A stretch of DNA of 64,000 nucleotides from Lumbricus terrestris (Eukaryota > Annelida > Clitellata > Crassiclitellata > Lumbricidae). The notes under the pieces were generated by a model, which was not told the DNA's origin, searched no databases, and saw nothing but the letters and a program-made list of their open reading frames with translations. The position numbers were made by a program, and so were the translations under genes. This document shows positions 20,273-31,283 of this stretch, one piece after another; position 1 is the first letter of the stretch; each line of letters begins with the position of its first letter. The DNA is taken from NCBI GenBank assembly GCA_949752735.1, contig OX457053.1:23444182-23508181 (forward strand). The letters are read 5' to 3'.

Positions 20273-23200
20273 TTAATCGATTAAATAAGAACGAAGGCAT
20301 TTCTTGAAGACATGAAGATTATGAGATTGACAGATAGCAGATGGGATACTGTTCCAAACATTAGGACCTGAAAATCTGATTGAAAATAGCCGAGTATTGG
20401 TATGAGCAAATGGTTGTCTATACGAATTAGAATTTCTTGTTAAGTAGGAATGAAAATCAGAGGCACGGAAGAACATTTGCCTATAAGCAACTGGTAACAA
20501 GTTATGTTCGTTTCGATACATAAATTCACCAATCTGAACCGTCCTAATTTGATCAATTTTTAGTAACTTAAATTCCAGGAATAGTTGACAAGTATGAGAA
20601 TTGTACGGAACATTAGCCACATAGCGAATGACACGTTTCTGTAGAATTGTTAGCCTTTGTAAATTAGATTTATAAGTAGAAGCCCATATTATATTACAGT
20701 AGGTAAGATAAGGATAGATGAGTGTGTAATAAAGGGTTAGCCTAACATGAGGAGGCAGCAGGAAGGAAGCTCGTTTTATAATACCAATATTCTTAGCAAT
20801 TTTGGAAGAAATAGCTTTAATGTGATCTTTCCAAGACAAATGCTGATCTAATATGACACCTAAGAATTTGGTTGATTCAACCTGTTTAATGGACTGACCA
20901 TCAATACACAAATCATTTACATTAGCGACTGAGATTTTTCTATAAGACCTAAATAGAATATAATTAGTTTTATCAAGGTTTAGTGATAGTTTATTGGCAC
21001 GAAACCAGTTAGCAATCTGAGTAAGTTGGCCATTCACTATTTGATAGAGGGTGGTAAGGGAGCTGTGAGAATAAAAGATATTAGTGTCATCAGCAAAAAG
21101 GATGAAGTACATAATGGGAGATGCGTTCGGAAGGTCATTAATGAAAAGAAGAAACAATAAAGGTCCAAGGTTCGATCCTTGCGGAACGCCATAGAAAATA
21201 GAGCGCATAGTTGAATAGGCACCGTTACAGTAAACTACTTGTGAGCGATTTTCAAGATAACTGGAAAACCATTTATGTTGGACTCCTCTTATACCATAGT
21301 TATCGAGTTTTTTTAAGTAAGATGTCATGGCTCACCGTGTCAAAAGCCTTGGCTAAGTCAAAGAAAACTCCAAGGGAAAATTTATTATTCTCAATTGCTT
21401 CAGAAATTTTGTCCTGAATACTTAGTAGTGGTAAATATGGAGACCGACCAGCCTGGAATCCATGTTGAGATGGATATATAATGTGTTTTTTTTCAAGAAA
21501 AATACTCAGTCTTTTGTACATGAGTTTTTCAAAGATTTTGGCAAAATAGGGCAGGACAGAGATTGGTCTATAATTGGCCACGTCAGTCCTCTCTCCTCTT
21601 TTAAAAATTGGTACAACTTTGGCGATTTTTAAGGCATTAGGAAATATACCTGTGTTAAAAGAACAATTTACAATTTCAGAAAGTGGCTGAGCAATGACAT
21701 TAATAGAGGGGGATGCAACAAACGGATCTATATTATCAATTCCCTTACTATGGGATAAACGAATAGATTTGTTCAGTTCAATAATCTCCTCTGAAGTTGT
21801 TTCTTCAAGCCCGAAAGAGTTAGTAATGGGAGGGTTCAGATAATTCTCAAGTGGAAGGAATGGGACAGGTATATTTTTTGACAAGGTTTGGGCAATTTCA
21901 GTGAAATAGCTATTAAATTTATTGGCAATTGCTTCAGGATCCTCAATCTTAATCCCGTCGGAGTATAACGTATTGATTACTGATTCATTATTCGCTAAGC
22001 CAATAGCTGAGCGGATGAGATTCCATGTTCTCTTTAGGTTATTACTACACTTACAGAATTCTTCAGCATAATAATTTTTTTCAGCTCTGGTTCGAATAGA
22101 TTTAAATTTATTTCGGAACAGAACAAACTTCTTTCTATTAGCCTCATTTGGATTTTTTATATATTTTAAATATAAAGAATTTTTAGTTTTACAAGATTTT
22201 AGAAGACCTTTGGACATCCAAGGGTTTTTTAAAGTAGCCCCCCGCCCTCTACTGACAGAAATGGGAAAAGTTTTATCATATAATGCTTTATAAAGAGTCA
22301 TAAAATGATCATAAGCTTGATTTGGGTCATTGTTAGTACAAGCTTCAGTAATTGAGGACCAATTGATAGAGGATAGCGCCTCTTGAAAGGTACTAATTCC
22401 CTCATTTGTAATTATTCTGAAATTCTCTGCAGGAGATTTTAAAGGTACCTTAATTTCACAATTTAGATGGACAAAAAGAGGCAAGTGATCAGAAATATCA
22501 GAAGTAATTATCGAGGAGGTAGTCACACGAGGCCAAGCATTGGTGAAGATATTATCAATAAGAGTCGCAGAATGATCAGTTATTCTGGTAGGTCTAGTTA
22601 TAATGGGCAGGAAGTGGTGAGCTAATAAGCAATTGTAGAAATTCGTAATTTGCTTGTGTATATTTACTTTTAAGAGGTCAATATTGAAGTCTCCCAGAAG
22701 TATAACATCCTTGTTTTGATGAGTAATTTCAGAAAGTAGAACCTCAAAATCATCAGTAAATTTATCAAGCTCATGGCCCGGTGGTCTGTATAAAATCCCT
22801 ACCAATAAGGAACCAGATTTGACAGGAATTTTTAAAAATAGACCCTCGAAAGTACTTGCATTGGTGCATTTAATATTTTGTATTATAGAGAATGAAAGCT
22901 CATTTTTAATAAGGAATCCTACTCCACCCCCGTAGCCCTGCCCTCTTGGTCGGTGCACGAATTGATACCCAGGTATATTAATAAGATCCTCAGAATTTTT
23001 ATCGATCCAGGTTTCAGAGAGTGCAAGAATGGAAACCGGTAAAGTATCAAGTAGGGCACTAATTTCAGTTAACTTAGGTAATAAACTACGACAGTTAATA
23101 TGTATCATTGTTAAAGAAGCAGAAGGGAGTAATGTAAGTTTAGAGCTCAAAGAAGGAGGAGAGAGATACAAACTATCACAAATAGCATTAGATAAGCAAT

Positions 23201-23417
23201 TACAATCGGGGTCCATATCGACACTATTTAACAAAGATCGGTTTTCCGATTCATCAGTTAACACCTCAAGTCTTATATTAGCTGCTTTAAATTGAATAGA
23301 ACTTGCAGGCATTGTCTGATCATGAACAAGATATTTTTGCAACAAAATCAAAGACAAAGTGTTCAGACCCGTAAATACAACACAGCTTCTGTTTGAATAA
23401 AAGTTATTGTTCATCAA
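20273..23417 (-). pseudogene. LINE endonuclease/reverse transcriptase polyprotein, one frameshift
   Basis: From the ATG at 23417 an N-terminal ~105 residues lead into an APE-type endonuclease (MIHINCRSLLPKL, ALSETWI, YGGGVGFLIKN, LLGDFNID, SDHLPLFV). A reverse transcriptase follows (SKGIDNIDP, PIFKRGERTDVANYRPIS, motif A FFDLAKAFDTVSHD, GVPQGSNLGPLLF, motif C FADDT), then the usual C-terminal part (SGPNVWNSIPSA) and a stop at 20273. The only break seen is one extra base in a 7-nt T run at 21308-21314: the frame gives ILLKKTR-stop, and with six bases it would continue KKLDNYG. About 1047 codons in all. The copy is therefore young. Catalytic residues FDLAKAFD and FADD are present. Confidence 0.9.
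23327..23376 (-). repeat. 50-bp perfect inverted repeat, left arm
   Basis: The 50 bases here, which encode FTGLNTLSLILLQKYL in the LINE frame, are repeated exactly in inverse orientation at 24152-24201. Homology stops sharply on both sides. Confidence 0.9.
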
Positions 23418-23730
23418 CCATCTTCGATTTTAACGAGATTCTTTTCATCAATACTGATCGCTTGAGCAGACTTCATCCAGAAAGCACAGTTCTTTGACCA
23501 TTTCATCCATCAGCACTAGTCTTGCCACCTCTTTGTGTGGACAAGTCTTTACTCCGCAAGACAACAAGAGATGATATGCTATCATGCTTTCTTGCTGCGT
23601 CTCGTTAAATCAGTATGCCTGTGTAACAGTGTTGTTAATAGAAATTGATGTTCATGAAGGTTTTACTAGTTATCTAATAATGATTTCATACCACAGTTTT
23701 TCATAAATGTTTTGTTTGCTTTCTTTAAAG

Positions 23731-23826
23731 AATATACACTCAATGTCACTCATGAATATTTGGCAGCATTCAAATCACTGGATGGCTACAATTTCTTTAA
23801 GTCAGGCCAATCTGATGTCTGGTGGA
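23731..23826 (+). CDS. Exon 2 of the SWIM/YqaJ-associated-type gene (end uncertain)
   Basis: Acceptor TTTGCTTTCTTTAAAG precedes 23731. Joined in phase to exon 1 (G + AA = Glu), the frame reads EYTLNVTHEYLAAFKSLDG and YNFFKSGQSDV, which fits the YT...LKAYKSL-AYNYF motif of the family. The two exons thus support each other. The donor is not clear: the frame runs open to a TAA at 23907, but the part after 23826 (GGAAGACTGTTCCAGTATCTGG onward) looks like a dispersed repeat. Confidence 0.5.
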
Positions 23827-24409
23827 AGACTGTTCCAGTATCTGGAACCAGCAACCGAGAATGCACGGTCGCCGAAACTTGTTCTCATCAAATGACCTTC
23901 ACATTGTAACCTAAAACAGAAATGTTTCTCAAGCGTAAAATTTTTTTACCTGAATTTTCTGACTGATTCTGCATTAACAGTTGTAGCCTAAGTTTCCTGT
24001 TTCTGGAATTTTCATGAAAATCCATACCATACATACAGTAGACATACTGAAATATCAAATACGGCTGAGCACTGTGTACGCTATTTTACCTTTCTCAATA
24101 ATTTATTCTATTGCGAGTATTTCATTTTTTTTATTGACTTAAAAATTTTGCATTTACGGGTCTGAACACTTTGTCTTTGATTTTGTTGCAAAAATATCTT
24201 GCAATCTTGAATGTAAATACAGTTATCTCGTCAAAGCTTCTGTACAATTTATTTATTCCCAATTTACCATAATACTATAAAAAAAGTCGCAGATATGCTG
24301 CAATTTTTGCACCAGGAAGAAGCAAATACCTAAGTGATTAGAACTATTAACATTCTTCTGACAATCAGCACTATGGCAAACTTCCGACCCATCATATGAG
24401 CTCAACAAA
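23827..24409. other. No gene seen
   Basis: AT-rich DNA holding the second arm of the 50-bp inverted repeat at 24152-24201. Nothing else is recognised. Confidence 0.5.
24152..24201 (+). repeat. 50-bp perfect inverted repeat, right arm
   Basis: Exact reverse complement of 23327-23376. See that entry. Confidence 0.9.
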
Positions 24410-24710
24410 ACTATCTACCCACAGGTCTTTCACTCAAAACTGAAAACATTGCTCTTCACAAATCCTATCCTGATTCTTCCTCTTCTCACATCCCTCGTCA
24501 TTTCAACTCCAAACATCACCCACATTAGCCACCTTACCCGTCCATTTATCTGCCTGCCTGACTCTCCGGACTTGACCCGCTGCCTATCGATTTGTTTTGA
24601 TTAATAAATTGTATTAGTTGTGCACCTGTGAATAAGCAAGCTGGTTCCTGCGACTTGGCTTTTGGGGCGCTGTAGAAGTAGCGAGATTACAATTACGATA
24701 ATTATGTGCA
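24410..24710 (+). mobile_element. Decayed LINE 3' end
   Basis: The frame reads STGLSLKTENIALHKSYPDSSS-like residues with stops, as in L2-type C-termini (LKT-LF). GGCTTTTGGGGCGCTGTAGAAGTAGCGAG and an (ATTACGA) tail follow. Strongly decayed. Confidence 0.5.
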
Positions 24711-24754
24711 GTAGCGAGATATGAAGAAATAAATTGTATTGGTTGTGCAATTTA

Positions 24755-25070
24755 ACGATGTGCTAATTCTTTCTTCAAGCTATCAATTTCTTCTACTTGG
24801 CGTTCAATTACATTTTGAAGCTGTCCTTATGTGTTCTTCTAAAAACTTCACTTTTCCACTTAAGTCCTCTCTTTCCATTTCAGCTTCCACTGCAGGTTGT
24901 TGCATTGAAAAATCACAGATAATTGATGCTGCAAATGCTGCTTCTTGTTTTTCTTATGCAACTTTGCGACGTTGCATAAACCGCTCATGTCGATTGTGAC
25001 GTGATGAAGGCTCAGCTTGATGTATCCAATCTTTGAAGTCGGACAGTAGTCAGGGTCGCTAGGTTCATCA
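24755..25070 (-). pseudogene. Relic resembling the linker/coiled-coil part of a THAP-type transposase-derived protein
   Basis: On the minus strand the pieces SDPDYCPTSK, RHERFMQRRKVA, EKQEAAFAAS, AEMEREDLSGKVKFLEEHI and RQVEEIDSLKKELAH line up in order across two or three frames. I recall S-PDYVPS, a basic segment and a coiled coil in invertebrate THAP/DDE proteins. No THAP zinc finger or DDE core is visible. Assignment is tentative. Confidence 0.35.
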
Positions 25071-25072
25071 TG

Positions 25073-25662
25073 GTGTCACGACAACTGGTCCACCAACAAC
25101 TCGTCCGACAACAACTGGTCCCCAGACAACTCGTCCATCGATAACTGGTCCCCAGACAACTCGTCCAACGACAACTCGTCCACGAAATATTGATTCATCG
25201 ACAAATGGTTAATGACAAAATGTTCCCTGAAAATTTTTTGGTCGATGGTTTTTGCAGCTGAAATAGAAGCTGGATTGATGAGAAAACGTTTGAGAAATGG
25301 AAGCTGGATAAGGGTTCTTTTACAGGTGAAATACGAGCTAGATTGATGAAAAAAAGTTTAAGAAATGTCGGCTGGATCAAGGTGTTTTTAGATCTGAAAT
25401 AGAAGCTGGATGCATGTTGAAGTACATGAATGAAAATCATCAATCCAGCTTCCAATTAGGCTAGAAAACCATGAAAGTCTTTTCATAAATCCAGCTTCTA
25501 TTTCATAAATGAAGAGCCTTCATCCACCTTCCAATTCTCAACCGCTTTCTCATTAATCCGGCTTCTATTTCGGTGGTCGAGTTGTCGTTGGACAAGTTGT
25601 CTGGGAACCAGTTGTTGTTGGACAAGTTGTCGGTGGACCAGTTGTCGTAGAACCGTTCATCA
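25073..25662. mobile_element. Foldback element with tandem ~20-bp motifs in its arms
   Basis: The left arm (25073-25190) is built of ACGACAACTGGTCC / GACAACTCGTCC units. The right arm (about 25573-25662) is their inverse, GGACAAGTTGTC / GGACCAGTTGTCGT. A second inner layer pairs AGAAGCTGGATTGATGAG (25265) with CTCATTAATCCGGCTTCT (25550), with repeated GAAATAGAAGCTGGAT motifs between. The arrangement resembles foldback elements such as sea-urchin TU. No transposase or clear target duplication. Confidence 0.75.
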
Positions 25663-25961
25663 CCTGGCGCACCTAAAATATAAAAAAATAGAAGTCAAGT
25701 CTAATGCTACTGCCAAGGTTTTTCAAACAAACGTGAAGTTTCAGAAACATGCCGATTCTTAAGAATGCCACGAGTCAAATTACAAACACCAGAGTAAAAA
25801 TCACTATAGCACCAGTAAGTTTGTAACTGATTTTTCTAAATAACCAGCATATTTATAACCCAATAATTCACCAAGAAATAATTCCCTCGTAGACTCTGTA
25901 ACAAACATCATACTTATTCTCCTTGAAATTATGTTAGTAGATAATGATTACTTTATATCTG

Positions 25962-26005
<44 letters not shown>

Positions 26006-26010
26006 ATAAT
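25663..26010. other. No gene seen; (GT)n microsatellite
   Basis: Unique DNA with a (GT)n tract at about 25964-26002 that directly abuts the SINE tail. Confidence 0.7.
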
Positions 26011-26198
26011 ATAGCGCCCCTTCAAGGTTGTCTAATCAGAAGCGCTTCAGACTGCAGTGCGGACACGATCAGTTTTACGCCGAAGCGCTGAGCAATTACT
26101 GGTGAAGGACTTGCCCAAGGTCCCTACAAGGCGGCTTGAGGTGGATTCAAACATGTGGCTGCAAGGCAACAAGCATATCCACTACACCACCGCACTCC
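26011..26198 (-). mobile_element. tRNA-derived SINE, copy 1
   Basis: Reverse-complement order: GGTGGTGTAGTGGATATGCT (A-box-like), GTTTGAATCCACC (B-box-like), GGGACCTTGGGCAAGTCCTT, GCTCAGCGCTTCGGCGT, and the tail CTTGAAGGGGCGCTATA. It is diverged from the copy at 32121; the two share the whole body. Confidence 0.85.
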
Positions 26199-26539
26199 AC
26201 ATCATAGAGCTAGCTCATTATGATATGCAATGAATGTTATGCAATGTGGCTGGAATATGCCCATGTGCAAACTATAAAAAATATAACAAAGTGTAACAGT
26301 GAAAAATCCAATTTATGTGTATCCACCAATTCTTGGAGTGTAAAAACTGAACTGTCGTATTTTTCATCTTGAAATCTAAAACAAGGTAGGCTATCTCTGT
26401 CAGCATTCAGAATTCCTGCAGATAGAGATAGTTAATAATTTTGGAGAACACATCGTTTTCACATAGTATTCGATTCATTCAGTCTATTTTCAAGAGAACG
26501 GCCTTTATCCTACTCATTGGTTAAAACCTGGCTAAAAGC
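26199..26539. other. No gene seen
   Basis: AT-rich unique DNA. Confidence 0.5.
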
Positions 26540-26830
26540 GGTACTTTATAAGTTTGTTGCACTATCTTGTTGCAGTTTGAAAGCTGGTTAAAGAAATCAC
26601 ATGCTTCACTTGCTTTTATTACAGCTGGGTCAGTGGGTGTATAGTGGGGGAACTGAGAACATGCAGAATTCAGAAGGAAGACAATTCCAGAATCTGGGTG
26701 CAGTATGAAAATGGTAGAAAAATAACTGGGCAAGGTCAAATATTGATGAAAATTTTACTGTGAGGTCGCGAGAAAGACTAGGGGGAGTAAACTCCTCAAC
26801 TCCAGGCAATTCACACCTGAGTGGATGCAC
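26540..26830 (-). mobile_element. Probable decayed LINE C-terminus
   Basis: Two overlapping frames read VHPLRCELPGVEEFTPPSL...APRFWNCLPSEF and then SEACDFFNQL, resembling the R-x-WN-x-LP motif near the end of LINE polyproteins. There are no tail signatures. Confidence 0.35.
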
Positions 26831-27279
26831 TCGAGAATTTTCAGTCGTGTAGTGATTTAAAGTTGCGTGTGAAATGGTGATGAGATATCAGGCATATCAA
26901 TTTTGACCCAGTCGCAGATTTCAAACTTGTGTAGTACAAACTTTGTATACATACGTATTCACCAAATAAGTGTACTGGAGTCGTTATGCTTAGCCAATAT
27001 GAAGTCAAGCATCATAAAACAAAGATCATGAGGCATAAGTGCCTCCGAATAGCCTAGTTCCCTTGAAGAAGCATTATAAAAATTCCTGTTATGAATTAAT
27101 ATTAGAATTTTATCATCCAGTACGTTAATGTTAATAGAGTAAATCCCTACTATAAAAAATTGCTCATAAATGAAAATGTAATTATGAGAACTTCTCATAA
27201 ATATGTTTATTCACAGGAACGTAAAAAGTACAAACAAAACATTTAAAACACACAGCTAAAATATGATGATCACTGCTGT
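26831..27279. other. No gene seen
   Basis: AT-rich unique DNA. Confidence 0.5.
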
Positions 27280-27785
27280 GACTTGACTTATGGCTTCGAC
27301 GATGCTTTCGCGCGTGACAGCCGCCCAGCAATGGAAAATCTCCACTTCTCTCTTTCTTGGGCTTTGTGTGTAGCTTCCTGTATGGACCAACCCATCTCCC
27401 GACAGTCCTCTCGTATCATGTCGAACCGTCTCTTCTTTGGTCTTCTCTTTTTCCTTTTCCATGCACATATCCATTGACAGCTATCTTTGGGTATCTCTCG
27501 TCCCGCATTCTGATTACGTGGTCAAAGTAGTGTAACCGTTTGCTCTGAATTTTGTGTATTATATCATGCTCAATATTCAGTCTGTTGTATATCTCTGAAT
27601 TCCTTATCCTATCCCTTGTTGTGACACCTTCCATCTTTCGTAGGCACGCCATTTCAAACACCCTCAGCCGCTGTTTCTGTGCTTCCCTCAGTGTCCAAGT
27701 CTCCGAATTGTACAGCAATGCACTCAGCACCAATGTCTCATACATCTGAACTTTTGTGGCTTTTCCTATTCCTTCGAGCTCCAAA
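27280..27785 (-). mobile_element. LINE polyprotein C-terminal fragment, frameshifted
   Basis: From 27784 the frame reads KVQMYETLVLSALLYNSETW, LREAQKQRLRVFEMACLRKM, RDRIRNSEIY, KRLHYFDHVIRM. A frameshift near 27460 is needed to continue RFDMIREDCREMGWSIQEA and ERWRFSIAG, then a stop. This is the C-terminal region after the reverse transcriptase in a second LINE lineage, different from that at 19961. Confidence 0.8.
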
Positions 27786-28445
27786 CTTTACCCAGACCAG
27801 TAGTATTCCTCTGGAGAGTCCGATTCTTCTGTCCACGTTTGTGACTTAGCATGTCAATATCACACTCATCATGAAGTGGAAGAAGTTTAAATACAGTAAC
27901 TACATCCTTTGCCACAAACACAGAGTACACTGTTATTGTTACTTTTATGCAACAATGGACCAAAAAGTTGTTTACACAAGTTAGTATGTGATTGATGTCT
28001 ATGGCCAGAACAGAATCAAATGTATATAATGAGTTCCATTTAAGCACGTTAAAAATCTGTCTGTGTATTGTTACAAAACACATTCAACTGCTGATCTGGG
28101 ATGCTGGAGTGCTAATAGCATCTAAGGAACAAGTTAGCAGAAGACAAAAGATTATAGCGATGTCAATATTTATCACATGCTTGGAGAGGACACGTTATAA
28201 ACGACATCATTAAATACCATGCTAACAGAAGCATGAAACTTTCATGGCAACTATCACATCAAATTTACACTTTTTACATGATAATAAAATACAATCCAAA
28301 ATCCAATCACATATTTACAATTACAAACTATAATGATCTAAAAAAAATCAAGTAAGACCTATATGACATGACTTAATATTTACCTTAATAATGCACCGGT
28401 ACCTATTTTCCATTACGTGCATACACACATTAAAAAATATATCCG
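27786..28445. other. No gene seen
   Basis: A 105-codon minus-strand frame (27766-28083) has no recognisable feature, and I do not call it a gene. Confidence 0.4.
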
Positions 28446-28530
28446 ATTTATTCATTCATTCCATGAATTATAAAGCGCCTCTTCAAGAAACCTACTCAGA
28501 GGTGATCTCTGTGCTGGCCTGTTTGAAGCT
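28446..28530 (-). mobile_element. LINE/SINE 3' tail fragment
   Basis: In reverse complement: CAGAGATCACCTCTGAGTAG, TTGAAGAGGCGCTTTATAAT, then a (GAAT)n tail. These are the tail sequences shared by the local LINEs and SINEs. Confidence 0.6.
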
Positions 28531-29330
28531 ATGACAATTAAAATAAATCACAGCAGTTAGCAAAACATTGCACAGTAAGCTGGAAGTCACCATTAGCAGG
28601 CACACAGGTGGTGGAGCCAACCAACAGATTCCATTGAGTCGTTGACAGCTGACATGGATGGATGATCAGAGTATCTGGACCCAGTGGCGTCGAAAGAGTA
28701 GAGCGACAACAACTGGCAGCGTTCGCAATCACGATAATAGTGTCGACGAATAATCTCTCACTGACGCATGTCCGGATAATCGTCGGAGCACAAGGAGTGG
28801 ACTGGGAAAGACATTCATCGCGTCTGTTGATCGAAGCACCGCCAGACTCCAGCGACTCTCGGTCGAGGTATCTCCAACGGGTCGCGTCGCTCGTCCTCCA
28901 CCGGTTGTAAACAAATGGCTACCGGCGGCATATGGCGGTCCGTATCGGTCGAGGCTCGACCATGCATCAGAAATGCCTCCTTAACAGAATTATCTGAACA
29001 GATAAGACTCGATGAAGATGGTTTGAAATTCTTTCGTTTAGTTGTCGCAATCCATTTTTCACACAGACCAGGATTTTTTGAAAAGCTAACAACAATACAA
29101 ATAAATGATACCCAGTAAAATAGCTTGAATTCCATGGTACATTATAATAACTGTCAAAGTATTCGTAAACTTCTAAAGTGCCACTCAAAAAGCAAGCACA
29201 TGGTTTCATTTCAATAAAAAAAGATACTCATAACATTTTTGCAATAAAGTACACAATGTCAACTATAACAGCAACAGCTCTAGACAGCAATTGTATATAA
29301 TTATGTAAGCCAATTATATCCATCATTTAG
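28531..29330. other. CpG-rich island-like stretch with a short ORF
   Basis: 28660-28980 is visibly richer in CpG than its surroundings. An ATG at 28915 in good context (CAAATGGCT) opens a 67-codon plus-strand frame (MATGGIWRSVSVEARPCIRN...) to 29118. I do not recognise it. It could be a first exon or promoter region. Confidence 0.3.
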
Positions 29331-29370
<40 letters not shown>

Positions 29371-29433
29371 TTATTTTTATTTTTTTTTTTTTTTTAATGC
29401 CCCGAGGTATTTAGGATCCCTCAGGGACTTAAA

Positions 29434-29477
<44 letters not shown>

Positions 29478-29602
29478 GTGGTGGTGGTAGTAGTAGAGTA
29501 GTAGTTGTGGTGGTGGTGGTGGTGGTAGTACTGGTGGTAGTAGTGGTGGTAGTGGTGGTGGTAGTGGTGGTGGTAGTGGTGGTGGTAGTGGTAGTGGTAG
29601 TG

Positions 29603-29677
<75 letters not shown>

Positions 29678-29680
29678 TAG
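29331..29680. repeat. Compound trinucleotide microsatellite block
   Basis: (ATT)n at 29335-29372 and 29436-29476, then (GTG/GTA)n and (GTA)n to about 29677. The minus strand reads as a polythreonine frame, an artefact of the repeat. Confidence 0.95.
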
Positions 29681-29689
29681 TAAGCGTGA

Positions 29690-30305
29690 CAGGAAAGTCT
29701 ATTCATAGTAAATTTTAAACAAACAAGACGTACAAGGTTTGTCTTGAAAAGCAATAAAGAAGATGATTTGCGAATAAATTCCCGAAGTTTATTCCCTTCA
29801 ATTGGGCTGGCTAGTGCAAAATGCACGGTTTCAAATATCCTAACTGAACGTGTGACAAGAAAGTCTCCTTGAGATGAACATCGTAGTCCTCGTCCGGATT
29901 GTCGAGATAAGCATGGTGTTACAAGTGAGGACACAGAAGGAAATAAATTAGTGAGGGCAGGATGCATAAAAAACAGATTTAGAAAATAATACGTGTCTTT
30001 TCATCCGACTTGTGTTTAACCAATGCTAAAAGCCCATGCAGTGGCAAATAATTTAGACTGCTAAAAGATAGATTAGCGGATTTTAAAATAAAAAATTCAT
30101 GTAAGCGACAAATAGCTAGAGAGACATTATTCCAAAGTAAATAACCAACATACGGGTGCGGCTCTAGTAGGTAATACCGAAGACTGCATGCCCGTACTCC
30201 AAACAATATGGTTGCCAAAGATTGCAATAAAATAGAGGGCAGCCACCTATCGACTGCATCGCAACATGCAAAGCGCTCAGTAAGTAACCAGCTTATTGCA
30301 CACAC
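29690..30305 (-). mobile_element. Decayed LINE C-terminus
   Basis: Minus-strand frames read YLPLHGLLALVKHKSD, LTNLFPSVSSLVTP, TRSVRIFETVHFALASP, SSSLLLFKTNLVRLVCLKF, in the order of a LINE reverse-transcriptase C-terminus. It is broken between 29967 and 29979. It runs into the microsatellite block, which may be its expanded tail. Confidence 0.55.
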
Positions 30306-30359
30306 GAAAGATAAGTAAGTAAATAATCAAGGAAAATAAGCAACACTGCTGCAACAGTA

Positions 30360-30565
30360 CTATCCAACAGCGTCGTTCACTCTCTGTTGCAGGTCCTACA
30401 ACTTGGAATGGTCTCACTGTTACACTGCGCTTAATTCCCATGGGTCACTCCACTCTGTTCCTTAAGAACCTAAAAACTGTTTTATTTAGCCGTGGTTGGG
30501 CCGGGAGCGCTTCTGAGTAGCCTACCTTGAAGAGGCGCTATATAAATTTCTGAAATAAATAAAAT
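30360..30565 (+). mobile_element. 5'-truncated CR1/L2-like LINE, 3' end
   Basis: Reads RRSLSVAGPTTWNGLTVTLR, FLKNLKTVLFSRGWAGSASE, then CTTGAAGAGGCGCTATATAA and an AATAAATAAAATAAAC tail. Confidence 0.8.
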
Positions 30566-30761
30566 AAACAAATTCCCGCTAGTCCCAGAAACGCCGAAAA
30601 TAATTTCGGCCAGATTATTTGACACATTCTACAAGTACTTGAAAGCTGTCATTTTTGGTCGTTCTGAAGTCGGGAGCATCTATGAGTAGGTTCTTAAGAG
30701 GCGCTATATTAATACATGAATGAATGAATCTCATATTCCATTCAACTGGTCGGGTTTGATC

Positions 30762-30955
30762 CAGGGCTGTTTTAAAGGAATTTTTAGAACTGCACAACTC
30801 CTTCTTTTCCTTCCCATCCTCCATGGTAAATTACTTCCAATCGGAGAACAATAACCATTTTTGCTGGTTTTAACTGTACAGAAGTGATTCTACAAATGCA
30901 CAAATCCATTTAGAACTGCACATTTTGTGTACAACTACACGTTAGAAAAGCCCTG
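30762..30955. mobile_element. hAT-type MITE, CAGGGCTTTT family, copy 1
   Basis: Ends CAGGGCTGTTTTAAAGG and GAAAAGCCCTG, with a perfect 8-bp duplication GTTTGATC at 30754-30761 and 30956-30963. It is 194 bp; TTTAGAACTGCACA occurs near both ends. Confidence 0.93.
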
Positions 30956-30963
30956 GTTTGATC

Positions 30964-31268
30964 CAGCGTAATACGCCTATATGCCCTGAAATATTGAATC
31001 TTTACTAACCTGTGAAATGTGCGTGCTCCTCCAGTAACTGTGCACCCTAAGCAACACATGATTTAGTATAGTCATTTTCCATACAATTTTAACTTCCAGA
31101 AATCTGCACGCTTTAGATATAAAAACGTTACACGAATATAGAAACTTTCTGATCCTTATGACTTCATTTACCATAGAGATAGTGTTGTCATCAGTTTAAA
31201 TTTAGATTTAGCCGGGTGTGAACCATCCAGGTTTATTATATCTATGGTCCATAACATTAACATCTAAT
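30964..31268. other. No gene seen
   Basis: AT-rich unique DNA. Confidence 0.5.
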
Positions 31269-31283
31269 AATAGGTATAGGGGA

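Larger units (their letters stand above)
19961..23417 (-). mobile_element. Nearly complete CR1/L2-like non-LTR retrotransposon
   Basis: The 3' end is a (TTGA)n tail at 19961-19992 after AATAAAAG. The 3' UTR (about 19993-20272) carries the conserved block shared with 10818 and 31338. The polyprotein lies upstream. No 5' boundary or target duplication could be fixed, so the 5' end is given at the start of the open frame. It lies antisense in intron 1 of the gene at 19251-23826. Assignment within the CR1/L2/Rex1/Jockey group needs a tree. Confidence 0.88.

Noticed and set aside
27766..28083. 105-codon minus-strand ORF
   Set aside because: No motif, no repeat relation, no splice context and no composition signal. 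A frame of this length is expected by chance in AT-rich DNA of this size.
29377..29967. 196-codon ORF with a long polythreonine run
   Set aside because: It is a decayed LINE C-terminus read through a GTA/GTG microsatellite.
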